Part shown: piece after piece, positions 58,989 through 64,000 of the stretch
Position numbering within the stretch: the first letter of the stretch is position 1
Layout: every line of letters begins with the position of its first letter
DNA from: Lucinisca nassula
Lineage: Eukaryota > Mollusca > Bivalvia > Lucinida > Lucinidae
Assembly (NCBI GenBank): GCA_963580285.1
Contig: CAUZLF010000690.1
Location: 62,001 to 126,000, forward strand
Direction of reading: 5' to 3'
DNA: 64,000 nt
Notes under the pieces: generated by a model
What the model was told of the DNA's origin: nothing
What the model saw: the letters and a program-made list of their open reading frames with translations, nothing else
The model's database searches: none
Program-made: the position numbers and the translations under genes

Positions 58989-59778
58989 GTTTGTATTACC
59001 CTAAAAATAAAAAAGTCAGACACCTTGAGGACTGAATATGATTCTCCTAAAATTTTAACAGCTTTGTTTCACGACCCAGCAAGGAGTCTAAACGGTGCAA
59101 ACGGAATGACAAACAGTGAAGATCCTGATCAGACTGGTCAGGAGCAGTCTTATCTGGGTCTGCACTGTTTGCTTAGGCCTATCTGTCCTAATACAGTGAA
59201 ATTCCGCAATGCATACCACCTAAAAGTAAGACTAATTCTGCTTGAAAAATCTTATTTAGAAGCTTGCTGTTATTATTTCTTCGGGAATTCTGCACACAAT
59301 GTCCTATGGTCAGGGACTATTTTGGGACTGTTCTTAAAGACCACTATTGAACAGTCCCAAAGGTTGTCTTAATATAGGAATTTTATGTACTTCGGATCAT
59401 TATGATATTCAGACAAACCTGTCATAGTGCTAAGTGTGCACTAAAATCAGCTTATACCAACTTAGGCAGAATATGTGCACTAAAGTCAGCCTTTATGCCA
59501 ACTCAGTCAGAATATGTGCACTCAAATCAGCTTTTGTACCAAATCAGAATATGCCCACAGATCACCTTACTTCCCATTTTGTTTCAGATGCAACATCCTC
59601 TTCATTCAACTAAAATGATTTCAAAATTGTCAGTTCAAAGTTCTTTGATGGCAAGAATGCACTCCGTTTGTCACAAAGCACTCTGAAGAAAAGTCAGCCA
59701 TGTTTGACTGTCAGAGTTTGCCAACATTGCAGTTTGAGTTATTGTTCTGGTGACTATTTATATTCCTCATCATTTCAG
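58989..59778. other. Intron between single Ig exon and U6
   Basis: Hairpin remnant at 59112-59170 (AACAGTGAAGATCCTGATC ... GGGTCTGCACTGTT), then ~40-bp repeats at about 59430-59560. Matches 25900-26542 of U3. No minisatellite. Confidence 0.7.
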
Positions 59779-59941
59779 TACCTCCGACAGCTTCTGTTGG
59801 ACAGCGAGACAAATTGGCTGAGCGTGGTTCCAATGTTGAACTGCGATGTAATGTCACAGGCTCTCCAAACCCTACAGTACGCTGGACAAAGGATGGCGGA
59901 AAGCTGCCAGACCAACACCGGGTACAGGATGGTGTTCTCAC
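59779..59941 (+). CDS. Ig-domain exon A, unit U6
   Basis: 163 nt, acceptor TTTCAG, donor GTAAG, phases 1 and 2. Codes for PPTASVGQRDKLAERGSNVE (first codons CCT CCG), LRCNVTGS with the sequon, VRWTKDGGKLPDQHRVQDG. Lys replaces Glu after the GG of the C-C' turn. Cys 23 and Trp 35 kept. Intact; sister to U3 but with the usual Arg 15. Confidence 0.85.
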
Positions 59942-60076
59942 GTAAGACTGCTTATCTATTTATTCCAAGATGACCATCATTATCTCTGAGTGAAAGGGAC
60001 TGAAAGTTTTTATTTCAGATAACATTTGTTTGAGAAAGAAAAAAAGCTGAATTGTATGAAGTATTTTATTAATCAG
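59942..60076 (+). other. Short intron between exons A and B, U6
   Basis: 135 nt against 488-577 nt in the other units: the middle, including the SINE remnant, has been deleted (GAATTGTATGAAG joined to TATTTTATTAATCAG). GT and AG are kept. Confidence 0.8.
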
Positions 60077-60174
60077 AATCTACAATGTTGATGTGAATGA
60101 CAGAGGGGGTTACATCTGTACAGCTAGCAGCTCTGCTGGGACTGCAAATGACTATGTATATCTGGATGTGAGAA
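60077..60174 (+). CDS. Ig-domain exon B, unit U6
   Basis: 98 nt, acceptor TTAATCAG, donor GTAAGT. Codes for IYNVDVNDRGGYICTASSS and ANDYVYLDVR. Gly replaces Arg just before the Tyr of DxGxYxC; Cys 68 kept. Intact and in phase with exon A of U6. Confidence 0.85.
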
Positions 60175-61084
60175 GTAAGTAATTACATATATGTCCTGAC
60201 GTACTGATATGTCAGCTTGCATTGAGGTACCAGTTATTAATCAAACGTTAACGAAAACCTATGAATAACTTTTTATACACTAGCTGTTCTGAATAAAACG
60301 TTCCTTTCAGATGTGACATAGTGCAAATTTTACAGTCCTCCTTGGCCTAGTGGGTTTGAGAGTTGAGCCTTGATCATTAGGTCTCTCACCATTGTGGTTT
60401 GAGCATCGCTTAGATCACATGTGATGCGCCATGTTCTGCAACGGAAGGTCTGGTGGTATTTCTCCGGGTGCTTCCCTGTTTGCCCATGTCTGATTAAGGA
60501 TCAACTCTAAATAAGTGAAGTTATAGTGAAAGGGCTGTAAACAAAAAACAACAAAGAAAACACAAGAAAGTACACATTATATTGCTCCAGGGCCAATATT
60601 TTTGTGATATGTTTTCCACATTTCTGCTCAAAACATACATTGTTTGTGCTGGTTAGAAACACCTAAGAGAGGTTCAAAAGTGGTCTTTAAGATCACTTTT
60701 GAACAGTCCCAAAGGTGGTCTCTGACCAGAGGACAGTGTATGCAGAAAAGACAAAGAAAGAATAACTTAATCTACTAAATAAGCTTCTCAAAGTAAAATT
60801 TAGGTGGTCGTAATAGCGGAATTTTACTGTATATGAAGTTGAGTTCACAGAGGTCTTCATTTCATGGACATGATCTTTTACGTCTCTGAAAGAATACATT
60901 TTGTCACATGCACATGTTATGATAAATAAAACTTCACTTCACCTGACTCTTAAAATTGTATGTCAGACTGCGAAGACTTTGTTCAAGTCCTGTTTAATTG
61001 CCATTTAAAGCGAAAGCTAATGAAAATAAGTCTAAACACTAGCTTAATTAATTCACAACACTAGCTTAATTTATTCTCAATGAC
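60175..61084. other. Intron after U6: decayed SINE
   Basis: About 60338-60560 is a decayed tRNA-derived SINE. The 95-bp insert is absent near 60736. No coding support. Confidence 0.7.
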
Positions 61085-62300
61085 TCTTTAGTCAGTGGCT
61101 CATTGGGGCTTGAAAAAATAGGGGCTTGAATAAATAGGCTGGGCTGCATTGTTCTGCCGGGCAGAGCTGAAACCAACCAATTTTTTTCTGAAAAGGTGTA
61201 AAATAGGCGTAGATGCAATGATCAGGAAACGATACAATTCCCACAGCTCCCATCAGAGACACCAAAGGGAAAGAAACACAAACATGAAGCAAGAGACCCC
61301 AACGGAAACACTAACAGCGGAAAGCCAAAAGGACAGTTACTTTCCCACAAAATGGCCAAAAGGCTATCCAAAATAAAATAATATAAGCGACACAAACACC
61401 CAAAGATAAACCATAACAAAAATAAACTGCGACAGAAGAACCGCCTTGGAACGGTCAGCGGAAACGAATTCCACTGGGGCGCTTAAATCGATTTTTTCGT
61501 GGCCACAATCCTCGCCCTTACTTCCGTCGCGATTAAGACAAATAATTTGTTCAGTCCGCATGAAGGCCTTCTAACTCATCAGTGCAACATCTCCGTGAAC
61601 ACATAAATCAAACAGTCACAGAGATGAAACAACGGTGAGCACTCGACAGCAAGAAACCACTAAAATGCTGGAGCAAAAGAAAACCAACAGTTAGACTCCA
61701 ATTGGCCCGACCAGAGACAGAGCATCAGGTACCAACCAACATAAGCCTTTACGTTGGAACCGTCGTAGAATCTGAGGCCTGACCCACCGACGTGCAATTA
61801 AAGTGGAAAGCAACGCTGTCAACCGTGATTGGGTTAAATACCATGCATGCAGTCTGTCGTAGAACATTTATGTGGTACCCAATCTTTTTTATATCGAAGA
61901 TTGATTTTACGAAATTGGGTGCTGAAGTCATTGCGGTTATAAATGTTCAAAATTTATATACTAAGTAACCATAAAATTCGGATTCCGATAGACCTTGTTG
62001 CAGAAGAGATTTAAGTCCAGTATTAAAATTTTGAAATTAAATTAGAATGACGTCTATAAAATGTTGAAAAGGCTTTGCGTAGTTTATGGTACCGATAACC
62101 CTGATTAAGAAGCCTGCCCAGTAAAAGTGCTGCGTGTCAGACAGCCCCTTACACCATAACAGTTTCTTTGTGTGGTAGGGCTTGAGATGTCAGTTCATCT
62201 CGTGTCGATTACAAGTACAACAAAATCAGAAGCAACGTTTCCAAAATGACCTAAATAGTGTTGACTGGGACATAAAACATCAACACAAACAACACGAACA
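61085..62300 (-). mobile_element. SINE-like element split by Penelope-like fragment, U6
   Basis: Same arrangement as 7526-8720; Penelope-like part at about 61200-62105, minus strand. Confidence 0.8.
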
Positions 62301-63629
62301 AATAACACACCAATTTGATACGGTGTTTTTTTTTTTCATATCAACCAAATTTGATGAATGGTTTTCGTATTTTCGCTCGACTCACGAAAGTAATGGGGTG
62401 GGGGCTATTGCCATACCCCCGGGCGTCGTCGTCAGCGTCAGGTCGGCGTCAGCGTCAGCGTCGGCGTCGTCGTCAGCGTCGGCGTCCGCATTTGGTTAAA
62501 GTTTACCTGCAAGCTCTTATATGTGATATTTTACAAGTTTATTTTGAATATATACTGAGCCAAACTCATAACGCAACACAGGTATGGTTAAATTTTCGTG
62601 GTAATGTCTGGTGCAGGATAATCTGGATGACATATGATGCTGAACTATCACCAATGAATGATTTGGTTTCATTGATTTCGTTTTCCAGAGCATTGCTTAT
62701 GGTGGTCGAAACCGATTGGTCAAAACAGTAATTTTGATTCCATGCGCTTCCAGAGACATCTGGAATGCCAATTTTTTAAGATTTCCTTTTTAAACGATCC
62801 CCCAATTAGGAAAGATTATGTGATTTAAAAATGTCTTTCACATTGTCTCAAAATTTAACGAGAAAGTTTTAATGACTGACATGTTGACGTTTTTACTGAA
62901 CATTCCATAGGCAACAATAGATAATTAAAGTGGTGACAAATTCCAATAGTGGGATTTTCAGATGAAAACCTTGTGAACCCCGTTTACTTGTATTGTTGTT
63001 GGGCGTTAGAGAACACATTTCTGTGGAATTATTGCATCAGGACTCAGGACTGTCTTCGACAAATTCTGAAATTGCCAATTGGACCCTTTATGCCATAGTT
63101 CCATAATTTCTTGTCTGGAAGCGAAAACATGTTGTCGCTTGTGATCAAAATTAAAGAAAACATATTGATTAACATTAATCTGAATCAGTAAACAAAAAAT
63201 TCACAGCAATATTCTCAGAAAACGATCTTCATTTCAGGTGTACAAATGCATGTCACATGCCGCATTCTTGAAAATCACAATGTGTTTCATTTTTAACAAA
63301 CACACTAGCTCCAGCATTTGGTTTGTTTCTTGAACAGATCGAAACAGAAGGTTAAAACTAAAATGCTGCTGGATGTTTGGGACATTGGCCAGTGTTATTA
63401 TATAGACGATTAGTAGAGTATATATACATTCTGCTCATTATTATCAATACAAACCACTGTTGCATTATAACTTTGGCTCAGTATACTATTAACCATTGGT
63501 AAAAACAATATTTAACATTACCATTTTACTTCATTTTACAGGTTTTTTTGGCTTAAATTGGCATTTTTTAAGATGTTGATTATTTGCTCTGTATTACCTC
63601 TCTTATTTCCCTATGTTAAAGTTTGCCAG
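62301..63629 (+). repeat. Dispersed repeat with GTC-rich head, U6
   Basis: CGCTCGACTCACGAAAG near 62374, GTCAGCGTC triplets at 62425-62490, then the conserved intronic repeat. Confidence 0.65.
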
Positions 63630-63706
63630 CAAGCTCAGTGTAGTGTAGTGGATAGAGCTCATGACTATGAATCAACGGGGTTGTGGGTTCAAATCCCGGT
63701 GGAGGA
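63630..63706 (+). repeat. tRNA-like sequence (SINE head), U6
   Basis: As at 22030, same B box GGTTCAAATCC. Confidence 0.68.
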
Positions 63707-63744
63707 TATTTGTTTTCTTTTTCTTTTTCTTTTCATTTTAAAAA

Positions 63745-64000
63745 CACAGCGAGTTCGACTTTCAGGGTCCGGGGCTCAAGGTCAAGGTCAATGTAGCTAT
63801 TTTTAGAAAACTTTGTCATCGCTCTAGTGCCTTCATTTACTGATGGATTTTTATATAACTTCACACAAATGTTGGGTACGTTTTGACAAGCGACTTTGAC
63901 TTTCAGGATACGGGGCTTAAGGTCAAGGACTGGGGCTCAAGGTCAAGGTCACTGTGGCTATTTTTAGAAAACCTTGTCATCGCTCTAGCGCTTACCTGTA
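63745..64000 (+). repeat. ~147-bp GGTC tandem array, U6 (runs off window)
   Basis: First two units of the array described at 22135. Confidence 0.8.

Overview
The window looks like metazoan nuclear DNA, most likely from a bivalve mollusc. The reasons are AT-rich introns with GT/AG splice sites, a decayed Ty3/Gypsy element, Penelope-like retroelement copies, tRNA-derived SINEs, long GGTC-rich tandem arrays and many hairpin (foldback) elements of a style common in bivalve genomes. I see no bacterial operons, rRNA or CRISPR. One scaffold gap (23 N) follows an (AT)n run near 37.9 kb.

The only host coding sequence I can support is a set of 13 small plus-strand exons from a large gene encoding an extracellular protein with many I-set immunoglobulin domains. 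The best guess is perlecan/HSPG2-like (or hemicentin-like). Six Ig domains are each split over two exons: exon A of 163 nt and exon B of 98 nt, with phase-1 outer introns and a phase-2 inner intron. These pairs start at 5699, 16759, 26543, 38994, 52358 and 59779 and are called units U1 to U6 below. A seventh domain sits in one 261-nt exon (58728-58988) just before U6. Everything between the exons is intron filled with repeats.

The array has two levels. A single cassette was multiplied into different versions (U1, U2, U3), then the three-cassette block was copied: U1 matches U4, U2 matches U5 and U3 matches U6, at offsets of about 33.3, 35.6 and 33.2 kb. Shared and private insertions give a relative history. 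The Gypsy LTR, a 95-bp insert with 12-bp target duplications and the 135-bp GGTC array are shared by U1 and U4 only. A tRNA-derived SINE is private to U1, another SINE is private to U4, and a nested direct-repeat/TIR composite is private to U2. The single-exon Ig domain is found only in block II; its place in block I holds other repeats including a Penelope-like fragment.

Layout: 1-4705 is a degenerate Ty3/Gypsy pol and 3' LTR. 4706-28860 is block I (U1-U3). 28861-36775 holds repeats and a nearly complete but broken Penelope-like element flanked by inverted copies of its 3' end. 36776-64000 is block II (U4-U6). Exon A of U4 carries a 2-nt insertion that breaks its frame. All other Ig exons are intact, with conserved Cys-Trp-Cys spacing, so the array is probably functional or recently so. 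Residual haplotype duplication in the assembly is the main alternative to a real block duplication.
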